The position numbers and the translations under genes were made by a program. From positions 31,155,047 to 31,219,046 of the forward strand of contig CP137674.1 in NCBI GenBank assembly GCA_037976565.1: a stretch of DNA of 64,000 nt, read 5' to 3'. Positions 47,888 to 62,100 of this stretch are shown here, in pieces; within the stretch, counting starts at the first letter, position 1, and each line of letters begins with the position of its first letter. The notes below the pieces were generated by a model, which did no database searches, was not told where the DNA came from, and was given only the letters and a program-made list of their open reading frames with translations. Source of the DNA: Mesocentrotus franciscanus (Eukaryota; Echinodermata; Echinoidea; Camarodonta; Strongylocentrotidae).

Positions 47888-48893
47888 AATGCTATGATAA
47901 CATTCCTACACTATCCTCTTTTGCATTTAATGTTGTATTGAAAATTGAACTTTAAGGTCTTTAATAGTGAATACACTCTAGATTATTTAGGGAGATGGAT
48001 GAAAGTACACTTGAGAAGAGGGTAGAGAATAAGTGGATTGAGGATTGTCAAGAAAAGATGGAAACCAACAGACGGAAGAGAAGTATGACAATGTAGACAA
48101 ATCAATAGAGAGTTAGTCTGTGGAGAGATGTAGCAGAAATAACAGAGAGAGAGAGAGAGAAAGAGAGGGATTGTACAGATGAAATTATAGGATTGTAAAT
48201 TAAAGAAGATAATTGAGTGAATGGATGGAAGTAGGAGAGATGAACAGGAGGGGATAGACAATTTAGAGTAAATGAGAGACAAGTTAAAAGAGAATAAAGA
48301 GAACATGGAGAGAAAACTTTAATAGAGGAATTAGAGACAGGTAGATGAGGAAATTACAACTTGAAAATATATATCTGTCCCCTCTGTCTCATATCTATAT
48401 GAAGGTAAAGCTCTTGTCCTCTCTTACTTGTTTGTCTATCTCTCTCTCTCTGTCATATTCTCTTCCTCTCCCTCTCTTAATCTCTGTTTCATCCTAGTAT
48501 CTGTTAATACCTGTGATGCATGTTCACTTTGTGCTCGCTCTCAGCTGAGACATCTGTATGTGTTGCAGTGAAGAATACCATTATAACATTATACGAGACA
48601 TAGGTGTATATTTCTCACATATATGGTTTTATTACACCTCTTATACATGTACAATATACCAGCATCACTAGTACATGTTTTTAGATGTACAAATAACAAG
48701 TTCTGCCAACAAAATAAATATGCATCGAGTGGATTGTTTCTAAAAAATCCTCAGCTTCATGTATAAGCACCTCCCATAGTTTTCTGAAAATGAGACATGT
48801 ACACACATAATTCTCTTCTGAATATTGTATTTGTGAAAAGAACCATGACGAGTATTAAGCATATACTATGGAACTCTTAAATACCTGAAAACC
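47888..48893. repeat. Purine-rich gap between PIGG and HECTD3 ends
   Basis: The stretch from 47985 to about 48340 is G/A-rich on the + strand, with a (GA)n run at 48143-48170, and a C/T-rich part follows at 48410-48480. The opposite-strand frame at 47983-48306 is low complexity. A polyadenylation signal for the - strand (TTTATT on +) lies at 48628-48633. No gene was seen. Confidence 0.55.
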
Positions 48894-50149
48894 TTTATTA
48901 CCAATGGTATTACTGTATTACAGCCCATGACAAGAATTACAATAAAAAGGAAATCAGTGTAATTTATGTTCATTTTTTGGATATACACTGCAATTATAAC
49001 CTCAAAAAGAAAAAACATTACTTTAGACAGGCAATGTGAAAAAAGGAGCATGTACAATAATTACAGTTACCCAGTATTGTTCCTGGTACTAACACTTTCA
49101 ATACTCATGTTACATTTAACATAATGTATACCAAGAGGGAAATTACAAAAAGGACATAGCATACTAAATAGTCTAAACATTATTCCATATTTGAGAAACA
49201 CAAAGAATTGCCCTCACATAGCATGCACATACATCATACATGTATAATCTTAGATGTGGAATTCTTGAATACACAAGCATTTCAGTACAGACATTATTAA
49301 GAGGATCATACCCTTCTAGAAAGATACTAAAGACATAAACTAAAAGATATAAAAAATAATAAAAACCTATCTGTTTGCAGGTTCAGTGATCCATACAAGG
49401 CCATCAACAGTGTACTAATATTCTTGCTATGCCATTAACTCATCACTAAGAAAGGGTATATACTGCGGGAGATAGGATACTCAAGTCGAGTATGTATCAG
49501 ATATTCCCCATAAAAAGTCCTACTTTCTCAAATAAGAACAACACTAATCATATTTGAAAATAAATCAATCAATAAAAGTGTCATCTTCACACATCCATTT
49601 TTTGTTTCTTGTGTGCAATAAAAAGTAAAAAATGAAATATCTGAAGCTTCCTCATTAATTATAAGTCACTATTTAAGTCACACAAACATATTTTGTTCCA
49701 CAGATTGATTTGTGTGGGTTTGAGATGTGATAATGTATGATAATGCCATCAGCTTTCAAAATACACATTATTAGAAGAGAGCCAGAAGGGTGTTGACTCG
49801 AACCCTTTAATGCAGAATTCACGTCCTTTAATGCAGAATTCACGCCCTTCGAACTCTCAAGAGACAATATTTTCAGGTCTTTGAAGCAGATCATCGATGA
49901 GATGCAGCACTAGTCCATCAGTCCTCCACTTATGCAAGCATGTTTTAGCCCAAATAAATGGGGCACGAGTTTCATCCGTCCAAGTACTGAGCATGTGAAA
50001 AGCTACAAGAACAGAGAGATCCTGGGCAGATTGACATAATGGACCACCTGGTGAGTTCTCTCAATGCGATCCAGTCACTGGCGCTTGGCAGGGAAACCAT
50101 CCTCTGGTCCCACATACTCATTTCTGTGTCCAGTTGACCCGATGCCATC
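48894..50149 (-). other. Probable HECTD3 3' UTR
   Basis: Going down the - strand from the HECTD3 stop, TTTATT at 48894-48899 (AATAAA on the - strand) is the first canonical polyadenylation signal. A small hairpin of the CCAGAAGG family lies within it at 49778-49859. Confidence 0.45.
49778..49859. repeat. Small hairpin of the CCAGAAGG family
   Basis: The arms AGAGCCAGAAGGGTGTTGACTC and an imperfect inverse (GAATTCACGCCCTTCGAACTCTC) enclose a direct repeat of TTTAATGCAGAATTCACG. It lies in the presumed HECTD3 3' UTR, so it could fold in the mRNA. Confidence 0.6.
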
Positions 50150-53100
50150 TCACTCATCCCAAGGGCTCATGTCAGTGTCAATGGCAACACAGTTATACGC
50201 AGCATACCGCAGCTTCTCCTCTGTGATCTTTGCACTGTAACAACAGGAAAAAAGGATAAATTCATGTACATGTGTCAACATCCAACACCTCACCCATAAT
50301 AAAATGGAATCACTTGACAATAGAGTCAGTTTTCCTGTCAAATCATCCTTTATCTAGCTGGCTGTCATTGGTGTCCACATAACAATAGTGGAACTTCCAA
50401 CAATGGGATAAGCAACAGTGTAGGATACCCTTCTCCAGAATTGAAAAACTAATGTATGTGCCACTACGTCTTGCAACAAATGTTTTATAACAATGAAATT
50501 AATACAATTCCAACAAAGAGAGATAAAGAGAGAGAGAGAGGAGTGGGAGAGGAAGCATGGGAAAGGCAAATACAAACTATAAAATGAGAGTACCTACAAC
50601 CTTTGCATAATACATTTCTGGACAATTTATGTAATGATAATGATGAGGAGTGAAAACTTACCTGGAATACACTGGTAAGAACAATGTGTTGGAACATGTG
50701 GATGACTCTGGCAGGGCATCAACCTTGTCTCTGAAAAAAATCAAACACAAAAAAATACCAGATGTTAGTTCAATAGTTACATTTTTTAAAATCATTTTGT
50801 TATTACAAAATCGGAAGAGAGAGAAAGAGAGAGAGAGAATGATGGCAGAGAGAGAAACAAAATGTTTTTGTCTTTATCAAATGCCACTTTCTCATCCTGA
50901 TCTAATCCCTACACAATACACATTTCATTACAGACTACTAGAATTAAAACAAAAAGAAGGCACTGTACGAAATACTCACCCTCTATCTGGGCAGATGTAG
51001 AGAGGAGCAGGAAGACGTCTCCTACCCGTCACAAACCTCAGAAAACGACTTCTATCCTCTGTGAAGGTCAAAGGTCAAAGGAGAAGGAAAAAAAATTATG
51101 ATACAAAACAGTTTGACTTTAATTCTGGATATTGCAATTCAGTTTAATGCAAAAAATTCACACTTGCTTATAATCTTAGTATTCATATTTTCTGAGCAAT
51201 TGGAGCAATTTTGCTGACAGAAAGTTGGAGTACCAGTAGCCCTATTTCCATTACATGTATGCTAGAAAACTTTCAGCAACAGCTTCGTCACTTACCATGA
51301 GTGAAGTTGGTGAGTGCTTCCCAGAGATACTTGACTCTGATGTCAGACTCCTCAATGTCTTCATAGAATGCTGGAAAAAAAAAGAAATTTTCTTGATTTC
51401 TATACAACTTGAAGTTATGACATAAAGCTACACAAATTACTCTGAAAAATACAGTATAGAATGATAACACTGTACACTTGATGAAGATCATCTTTAGACT
51501 GCATAGAGCTATACTAACATCACACTTGCTCTCCAGCATAATAACTCAATAGTTTTTAAGATGTGGATTACAAACTATTGAACGAAGTGACAAATCATGT
51601 TATACATGTACAACGCCTACTAAGATTCTTGCAACCTCATTGGTCAATATTTGATCACATGACATGCGCTAAAAGTACTGTTGAACGGCATCATTCTCCA
51701 GCCGTGCAATTCCAGTTGATCCTTTCGCACCATTGCACGCTGACGTCACTAACGATGTGCAAAGTATATTGTGAGGTAAGTGAAGTCACCGTGCAATGGT
51801 GCGAATTCGAAAGGATCAACAGAAATTGCACTCCGCGTAACAATAAACATAAAGCATGCTGGTACGCGCATGGTGCACGCATGTTTTGCTGCCTGCATGC
51901 TTAATAAGAGTACGCGTTCACTATGATAATCAGCAATTTCTTCAATAAAAAACCAAACAAAATCGCTGAGATTTAGGCCTAGGAAAACTATTCGTTAAAA
52001 AAAATTGTTTTAATCTCGTTAAAGTTCGAGGTGTTGTATAAAACAAATAGTGAATGGTCTTTACTCGTGCAATGGAACAATATTTTGCATTCGGTGGAAG
52101 ATGAGACGCTCCATTCAACTATAGAGCATCTCTTATCTTTCACCTCGTGCAAAATCTTGTACCATTGCACTCATGGCCATTCACTATTTGTATATTATTC
52201 TTTAGTATGATGCACAGTATAGCTTTAGTATAATGCATAGATATGGCATGTATGAAATAAAAGTTTGAGAGAGACAGCACCACACAAATGCATATTAACA
52301 ATTATAAACAATCCAACCGAATACTTACTTGTCTTCTTCAAGTCCTCCACCGTAATTACAGGGTCGCCGCAGATCTTCCTCTCAAGCTCCTGCCAGGTCA
52401 AGAGGTCAAGGACAGCCTGTGGAATGACCTTCAGAAGTCCTTGTCTCAGAGACTCTACCTACATGGATATAAACAATAGCATGTCATAATATATATTCAT
52501 CTCATCTACATTTACACTCATTATATTAAAGGGCATGCATATCTATGATCTACAGAAGACGTACATATTGAAAAGGGGCACAAGATAGAGAAGAGTCTGA
52601 CATGTCATGATCTACTGTGACTGGTTTTGACTCTTGATGTCACTCTAGAAGTTACAATTTCATGATAAGAAACCAATGATGCGCAATTAATACGATATAT
52701 TGTTAATGCTCTACCAACAGAAGTGCTTCACAATCAAACCTTTGTTGACTTCTGTAAACTTTCTCAAGTATTTTTTAGCCAAGAAAGATGGAAGAATCCA
52801 TATGGATTAAAAACATTAATTCACAGTAGTGGACGAAAGCTTGCTTTAAAATTATTCACTGTAAAATGTACTCTCCGTACCTGTTCTGTGCATTCAGCCA
52901 TTCTAGCCTTCTTCACCAGCCTGCAGTACTCATGTCTTTCATCATAGAGTACATGTGTATCAGTAAAGCCATCCTTGAGTGGTACAATAGTCTGGTCACT
53001 AAGACTAGTGGTGTAGGTCAGCTCACCGGCGAATGAAGCTTCAAAGGTTTCTCTATCCATGGATTCAATCAGTTCTATCATCTTCACCTGTGTAAAAAAA

Positions 53101-56100
53101 CAAACACATGTATATCTGTAATCATTATACATGGACATGCTATAACAGTAGGCAATAATATACAGCTATTCACTGCTTTGAGGAGTAATAGTTAAAATTA
53201 TATACCTCACTTTAGAAATCTAGCCATCTGATTGGTCGAAATTGGAGTCGTGATTTCAAGCCATGCCCAACTCACAGGGCCTAGTTAAAAGTTTCTACCC
53301 TCCGCCTCATTATCCTGCGATTCCCATTGGTTTACTGCGATCCCCATTGGTTTGCGTGGTAAAATTGTCTACGTGCGAGCACGGACGCCATACAGTGCTC
53401 TTTGTCTGCGATTCCCAAATGATTGAAACTTTCACTCGAAGATTAAGCGAAGATTAACAGACAGTGTTTCAGATTTTCTGTGATGTTTTAACAAATTTTT
53501 ACTCACTAAAAGGCTAAGGTAAGAATTCTTGGTAGATTTTTGTTTTAATTCGGCATATAAAAGTCATATCGACTGCTTTAATACTTGAGGACTAGCTGTT
53601 TCTATACTGGCTCGCGGGTATCACCCCTCAGCGCGCTGCCCACCCAGGCACGCCTCTGGGTGATAGCAGGGGATTCAACTATCCCTTGAGCGTATAGAAC
53701 CAGCTAGTCCTCTCGTAGCAGTCGATATAACTATACTATCGCCCCAAGGTGATCTTTGTACTAAAGCCCTATGCCCTCAGGCCCCTCAATAGAAAATATA
53801 GTGCAAAATTCCAATACCTAATAGGAAATCACTTCCAAAAGCATGGGAATATTAAAATGTGCGAGAAGGACAAATGCTGATGTTAACAATGTTAGCTGAA
53901 AAGCCCTATGCTCTCGATAGAAAATAGAGCAGAACGTTAAAATTCTTAAGAAGAAATCGCTTCCAAAAGCATGGAAATATTGAAAGGTGTGGGAAGGACA
54001 AATGCTGATGTCCACAATATTAGCTAAAAAGGATTAAACACGTCCCATTATTTTGTGTTTCACAATGTCATAATCTATTGAGTAACAAGATATCTACCAA
54101 TAACAAGTGTGATATTTTAAACTGATATGATATAAGATGGCTTACAGCAGCTGCATCAACAGTCTTGAAGTCTCTAGACCAGGTCACATGTTCATAGCCC
54201 ATGAGCTTCCATACAAATGCTGGTAGAGACAGAACCTGATAGATTGAAACAATATATATCTTTAATTAGTTTATAATGGTGAAAAGGCTGTTCAGTTGCC
54301 TATGAAAGATGTAATTCTAGCCATTTCTATGTGATAAGTTATTATCAATGTCTAATTAATACAAGCCCACAGCTGTTTAATTCTAGACAGAACTTTGTTA
54401 TGTTGCTTCTATTTCTTTCAAAAGTAAATATATGATCTGTCAATAACTGGTACATATCACACATCTAGAAGTCTAATGTGGTAGCAGGACAATGATTAAG
54501 TCAATCACACATTCTACACCAAACTCTGATATATATTCAAACAAGTATTTTCTCTGTATTATAGTTGGTCAGTAAAATAGAATTAACATAAATAGGGGGG
54601 CAATGGAGAGTTTGATACAATTTGGTATCCTTACCAGATGTTCTCTACTCCTTAAACAAGCTCCCATCAACATCCCAATCCACTCATACTTCGCAAACTG
54701 CCGACACGATGGGTTGGGTAAGTACACATCTCGGTTGATGTTCGAATCATCATTGTTCTGCATCCAAATAAAATGGATAGAATTTAAAAACAAGAACAAT
54801 TCTTTCTCTAATAAAGATGAATGAAACTGAGTGCCTGTGAATGTAAATCTAATCATAAAATAAAATGTAATATATGATACAAAGTCCAATATTTTAAACA
54901 TTACTGAGTGTATAGACAGGAATTGGTAATAAAATATATGAAATGTAACTAAAGGGGCTGACTTTTATTTGATACCTTTAACAATGATATACTTTTGGAA
55001 TTTGTAAACATGGGTGTTTTTGTTGGAAGAAACTTTCCCAAACTTTAAATTTTAAGGTAGTTGTTCAAATGTTTTGCTGTATGAAACTTTATGATTTTGG
55101 ACCACTCAAAAATTTCACAAAATCTCCTGGGTTTACAGCACATCTCTGTAATGGTAATATCGGCTGTAAAGAACAAGATGCCCAAAAGGGGCATCATAAT
55201 GGGGGAACAAAGCATTGAAACTTACCTGATTGGGTGATCTAATATAGAATGGTAGAGGGATGGGATCATCTTTCCCTGTTGGACAAAGCTCTTCTGCTAA
55301 ATCAGCAAGGCTATCACGGAATCCTCCTCCTACATACACAGATATAACAAGAAATAATAATATCTGTTAGTTGACATGATAAGAATATAAGAATATAGCA
55401 CAAAACTTGCTTTCATTATACTGAGAATTATTATTATAATACATCATCTCATCTGTGTGGAGCCAGAAGGGCATTGGTTCCTAAATTGGTTATAAAATTA
55501 TAGGAGTTAACATCCTTCTAGCTTCAAAAAACAATATGCTCTTCAAATACAACCTTGCTGCAAATATTCACTTTAATGATAGAACCAATTTATTTTTTCC
55601 CCCATAAGTATCAATCCACAACCTTTCTTTCTAAAGTAAAACCAGCTGTTAAAAAAAAAACTTCCCCTTTTCCTTGAAGGTGAAAATGTTTCAAGAAATG
55701 CAACACAGAGGCTATCGGCTACAAGTACTCATAGCGCCATTTACATTTCTCAGTGAGTGACCACGTTTGCTACCTGTATGTTTTTCCTGCGTAATGTTTA
55801 AAATTAAAAACATAAGGTGGAAATCTGAGGAACATGGAAAAACTTCATGCCTGTAAAATTGAAGAAATATAACAAAAAGTTATGGAGCCTCACCATAAGT
55901 ATCAATAGGCTATTTAAAATAGGCAATAGGCTATTTAGAATATACAATGTAGAGGCCTTACCTTGGTCAATGATCCCTTCTGATAGAAACTTGCACTCCC
56001 ACCACTGATCATACTGCTGAGGCCACCTGAAATCTAATGGCTTCTCAAACTTGTCCTTCGGTTTCAGTCCTTCATACATCTGTTAGAAAAAAAAACACAT

Positions 56101-59100
56101 TAAGAAATGCATTATTTAAACAGGAAAAAGGTTTTCTCTCTAATATGTTTTTTTTCTTCCAAAGAGCAAAAATTGTCCATGAATTACAGCAACATTCTTA
56201 ACCAAAAGTTTATATTTCAAGTTATGGGAAAAGGTTTGATTACTTCAAAGATATATTCATGAATTTCCTTGAGCTCTTGGAGCCAACAAACCATAATATT
56301 CTTGGATTGATGATGAGGAGGAACGATGGTCTCTAGCTTGTAGGACTACTACATGTACCTATAGCCAAACTATCTGACAAAATGTCTAGGAATTAGTGTT
56401 TAAAACTCAGTATTTATGTTTCAAGACAACCACATCTATGGATTCACTAACCATTTGCTCTAATAGCAAACCATATCCAAGATGAATATCTTTAGACTAT
56501 TGCTGTAAACTTTTGTTGTAAACTTGAGACTTTTGCTGTCAATTTTGGTCCACTGAACTATTGGTAATAGCAAGCCATAGCTGGCATAGAAAACATGAGT
56601 GAGAATTTCTGAATTTGATAATTTATCTTGAGGCCTTTAGTATCAAGACCTCTAATCTATCATTTAAGCTATTGAGATGAGAAAACCATACCTGGGAGAA
56701 GATAGAATTCTTGCCAGAGGGGTCCTTAAAGGGGTCTATCCTATGATCAGCTGCACTGCGTCTATTGATGTATAGCCTCGGCATACGAGAGGGTCTCCTG
56801 TATGACAAGTGAGAGAAAAAAGGTTAACCCATTGCCTAAGGGAACCGGATGGCTCCTGTATTAAACATATGGTAATTGGAGTATCTCAGTACTTAATGGG
56901 TTAAAGGATGAGACAAGAAGTGGTCACATGAGGGTAATGTGACAGTCATGTATTAAAGGGGTTAAAAACGAGTCATAGCGGTCTACAAAGTACATATTTC
57001 ATGGTAGTATGTGGAACTAGATGGAACTTCAACTGCGCGCAGTCGAAAATGATGCCTCCGCCATAGAGCAATTTTACAAACCAAAATGGAAGCAATTTTT
57101 AAAATTCAAGTTTGATTGTAATCCATCTGTTGGTTCTAATGATAACGCGATCACAAGCTATTTTGAGATACATAATGAGCCCTGTGACCTTTGACCTCGT
57201 GACCCCCAAATCTAATCAGTTCATTGACTCTGCAAGATACATACATGACCCAAGTTTTGCGGTAATCCATCAATCGGTTCTTGAGATAACGTGATCACAA
57301 GCTATTTTGCATACATAATGAGCCCTGTGACCTTAGACCTTTGACCTCGTGACCCCAAAATCTAATCAGTTCATTGACTCTGCAAGATACATACATGGCC
57401 CAAGTTTGGCGGTAATCCATCAATCGGTTCTTGAGATAAAGTGATCACGAGCTATTTTTGCATACATAATGAGCCCTGTGACCTTTGACCTCGTGACCCC
57501 AAAATCTAATCAGTTCATTAGCTCTGCAAGATACATACATGACCCAAGTTTGGCGGTAATCCATCAATCGGTTCTTGAGATAACGTGATCACAAGCTATT
57601 TTTGCATACATAATGAGCCCTGTGACCTTTGACCTTGACCTCGTGACCCCAAAATCTAATCAGTTCATTAGCTCTGCAAGATACATACATGACCCAAGTT
57701 TGGCGGTAATCCATCAATCGGTTCTTGAGATAACGCGATCACGAGCTATTTTTGCATACATAATGGGCCCTGTGACCTTTGACCTTGGACCTCGTGACCC
57801 CAAAATCTAATCACTTCATTAGCTCTGCAAGATACATACATGACCCGAGTTTGGCGGTAATCCATCAATTGGTTCTTGAGATAACGCGATCACAAGCTAT
57901 TTTTGCATACATAATGGGCCCTGTGACCTTTGACCTTGGACCTCGTGACCCCAAAATCTAATCACTTCATTAGCTCTGCAAGATACATACATGACCCGAG
58001 TTTGGCGGTAATCCATCAATTGGTTCTTGAGATAACGGACGGACGGACAACCAGAAAACATAATGCCTCCGGCTACGTTGTAGCGGAGGCATAAAAACTC
58101 TCAAAAGGCAAAATGAGTAATACGCACACTTAGAATAACAAGAAAAGGATGGACATGAAGTTCAGCATATTTCTGAGCTGTAATACGGTAATGGATGACA
58201 GATACACATGTATATCTTTTATACAGGTTTCAAATGGAAAACAAATACATGGGAACAATCAAAAAGGGCTGAAGAAGAAAGATAAAAGGATTTCCTCCAC
58301 ACAACTCTCATTTCCTCTATACAAGAAAATAAACCTGTTTGATAAAAGGATATTTCACACAGAACACTTTACATTTGTATTATTGAAAAAAAAGACATTT
58401 ACAAAGTCTAGAATCCTACAATCCTGAACTCCCATCTATGAAATTTATACACAAATCATCTGTCATTCATAATGTCTGATTTTTAGATAAAGGCATGTAG
58501 AAGGTGAATAATATGTTTGCCTACCCTGTTTCTGATTGGCTAAGGAAGTGATGGATGAGACCATTTCGTTTCTTAGAGAGGGGCAAGAACTGACGAACGA
58601 CCTCTAGAGAACGGAAAGAGCCAACAGAATATTCCCAAGCTGGTACGATAAAATGAACCGCACTGTCCAATAGCTTGATGAACCTGCCAGGAAGGCAAAT
58701 CATACATGCATGATCATAACTAATCTAGAAGAACAAAACTAATTGTTACATGCACATTTTTTATCCATATCTTTTAATTTGATAAATTGATAATTTTGAT
58801 AAACTGATAATACTAGAAAGAAATATATGATTGAATAAGAATACATGCTCAATATCAACCCTGATAAGATTTTTTTTTAAAGATTGAATAAATAGAGCTC
58901 TCAAGCGTTCAAATGTCTTACAGGAAATAGCAGTGCTTCAGTGACTTTGAGCAAAGAGGATAATCAGAGTTTGGTAAAACAGACAAATGAAAACATATAT
59001 TCAACAGATCTAAAACTGAATCCATCTATTATATGATCTATATCATATGGATAACTCATACCTGGCAGTATATGGATATAAATCATGACAGGTACAAGAA

Positions 59101-62100
59101 TATAAAATAGCCTTTGAATAAGAGATATTGGAATCATATATTTATGTCTTTATTGTCTTCATCAATGAGAATGATATCATATCCTTACCTTTGCAAGATG
59201 AGTGCTCTTTGGTATAACTTCTCCTTATCTACATGTTCTAACCTTGGATACCTAAATGGACATGAGCATAGATATGTAAGAATTACTTCATAATGGACCG
59301 GATGGCATAGGATCACTCAAAAATACCCTTGCTGCTGGCAATATATCATATTTATAACAAATGTTACTTTCAATTTCATAGGATGACATTAAGTTGCCTA
59401 TCAGATGTATTGACTGGGCAGTAGTAGCAAGCAATTTCAGTTCTAAAATAGCATTTCATGACAAGTTTGCCATGATGATCTTTGTCATAACAACTCTCCG
59501 TATACTTTGTGTTGCTGTTGTTGTTTGGTTTGTACTTCTATATTTCAACAAAAGAAAAATGTGTTTTATTGAACAAAAATTACAAGGATACAAAAGGATT
59601 ACCTAGCAATATACATAATACCTGAATGTATAATTGAAACAATTCAACCACTGCATCTATAAAAGTGAAACAGGGTAAGAATTACCTAACAAGTTCTTTC
59701 TTGTCAAACAGATCTATATTGAGTCCAAGATCTCTCTCTTTCAGGGACTTGATCTTGATTCCATGTATCCTGGTATCTACACCATCATCTATTTGTGAAG
59801 AATAAGAGAAAATAAAGTAATTCATAGACCTACATGTATTGTCCCAAATAACATATCATAGAATAAATCACGATTCTGTACTGAAATAAAAGCCATTGTT
59901 TCTCATAATCAGACATACATTATTGGATATTCTGGTATTAAATAAGGGAATGCTCTTTCTAGAGACAACTAACTACAAGTCTTTCATCATACAAAAGTCA
60001 GCTAAGATATAAAGTAAATGAAATTTAAGTATTAAAAAAAAAAACATCTACCTATCAATCAATGAAGCAATGTATCCACCAAAGACCACTCACCACTCAC
60101 TCACCACTCACCCTTGCATGTCTTTATCCTGATTTCCACTGTGGAGTAGAACTGTGTCATGTCTTCTAGAATACAGATGTCGCCTGAATACGTCCTACAG
60201 GTAAATGAGGATAAAAAGGAATGTTTGATCAAAATGCACTCCAATGAAAGTGCTTGTATCATATATCGACTCAAGTACATGTATCTTTGGTATCAGTTTT
60301 CGATAATGTTTTTAATTACAATCACCATGATGGACAATAACATCAATAATCATCATCACCACATTCACCATTCATCATCATCATCACTATTAAATACATT
60401 ACACGTTTGATTACAATCTTGTAATCAATCTAAAATCAAAACATATGGTCCAATGATTGCAGATTATCAATTTCAAGTGGAGAAGAGGATAATGCAAGGG
60501 ATTCGGAAGGAGTTCACAGTCTGAACCTCTTCTTGCTTTGTTGTACTCAGATGCAGCTCGATTTAAACAGTATATCAAAGTATTAATGCATTGCTAGATA
60601 ATCTGATTGACTTACTGTTCAATGGTATGGTCACTGAGCTTGACTAGATGTTCTCTATCTCCAGCCATCACTACAACATGGGTAGGCATGTAGTTATCGT
60701 CATGGGCATTCACTGTAATGAACAGCTTCCTGAAATGAAACAAAGCAGGGACACACTAAACGACAGATTTGAAATAGTTAACCTCCTCTGTTTACTTCAT
60801 TTTTACAGTAATGACCCAGAGAAAATGAAGATGTCCCCTGTATCGTATTCATGTTTGAAATGATTGATAGACAGCTCATTTACTTATTACGTCAGTGTTA
60901 CAAAAAGGTTATGCACAGGTGCAAAATGTTTAGGCCTAAACAATGTCAGCCATTGGACTGTTTTTGCAAATTTCACAATTTCTTTGTCTTTCTTGTACAG
61001 TTGATACATTCTAGGTCAGTAATTAATAACACAAGTTGTAGTTCTACAAAATACCCATCATTGAAAGAGCATTATCTTACTTGATAATGGTGCCTCTCCT
61101 CATACCCAGTCGTATCCAATGTTGACCTTGCCTGCCATCACTCTCCCAGTACGTGGTAGTATCACCATCCGTCAGACATGATGCACTCTCATCATCCTGT
61201 GGGTGGCAAACAGAAACGATATCAATATTTCTCAGGATTTATTTACATGTAGGTCCAAGGTACTATGTCCCACACAATACCGACTGTATCAAAGATTTTA
61301 GTATATCTGATTCTGACCCCCAGTAAAGGCTGAATCAGATGAAATATCACCAATAGAGATTACTTCATGTATGTAAATTGTTTTTAATATTTCAGTATAC
61401 TTGGAAACATATTTGGAAAAATGACCAAACACCTTGAACTTGCCATAAAAAACACAACATTACAGTAGTCTTAAGAGAGGTATGACACTCATCTAGTTAT
61501 AGAAATGGAGAATTCAAGGTCTCTTCTGAAACAGTCATGCAAGAATGTTTCCCATCATTATACACACATGAAAGTTTCATAGAATTTTTAATCCAGCTAA
61601 CTGCAAATTTGTTTAGTTAATCATGAGCATTCTCGGCCTACTTAATAACCCCATGACATTTGCCCATCTCAGGGAAATAACCACTTCAGATAAAACCAAC
61701 ATTATGACATGAACAACTACCCTTGGAACCTTACTACCAGACCAAGATCTCCTCTATATCTTTCACATGATCTTGAATTATTAGTAACTGCCTGGTCATC
61801 AATATGTGTGGGACTGTTAGGAGATAGCTGTCTAGGGATTAATTGTTCTAGGTTGATGACTAGGGGTTAGCTGTCCTTGACTTATTCTAGCCACTTACCC
61901 AGCTTGATGATACATCCACAGACTCCACATACTGCTTCACACTCCCAAGCTTCTCATTCTCATGATCCGTGTGTTCCCCAAGGAACCTTGCTAGCTCCTC
62001 ATCACATTCCAGGCTCCAGTTAGGAGGGACACTTCTTAGGTCCTCCACCCCTTCCCTATGGGCTGGTCTCACCTCAGGGAGCTTACCAATACGCAGGCTA

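Noticed and set aside
57111..58043. CRISPR-like repeat array
   Set aside because: The whole 144-151 bp unit is repeated without unique spacers, and this is an animal genome; it is a minisatellite inside a transposon.
59394..59606. 70-codon + frame with a hydrophobic segment inside a HECTD3 intron
   Set aside because: It is antisense to HECTD3, lacks splice borders and matches no known small membrane protein.
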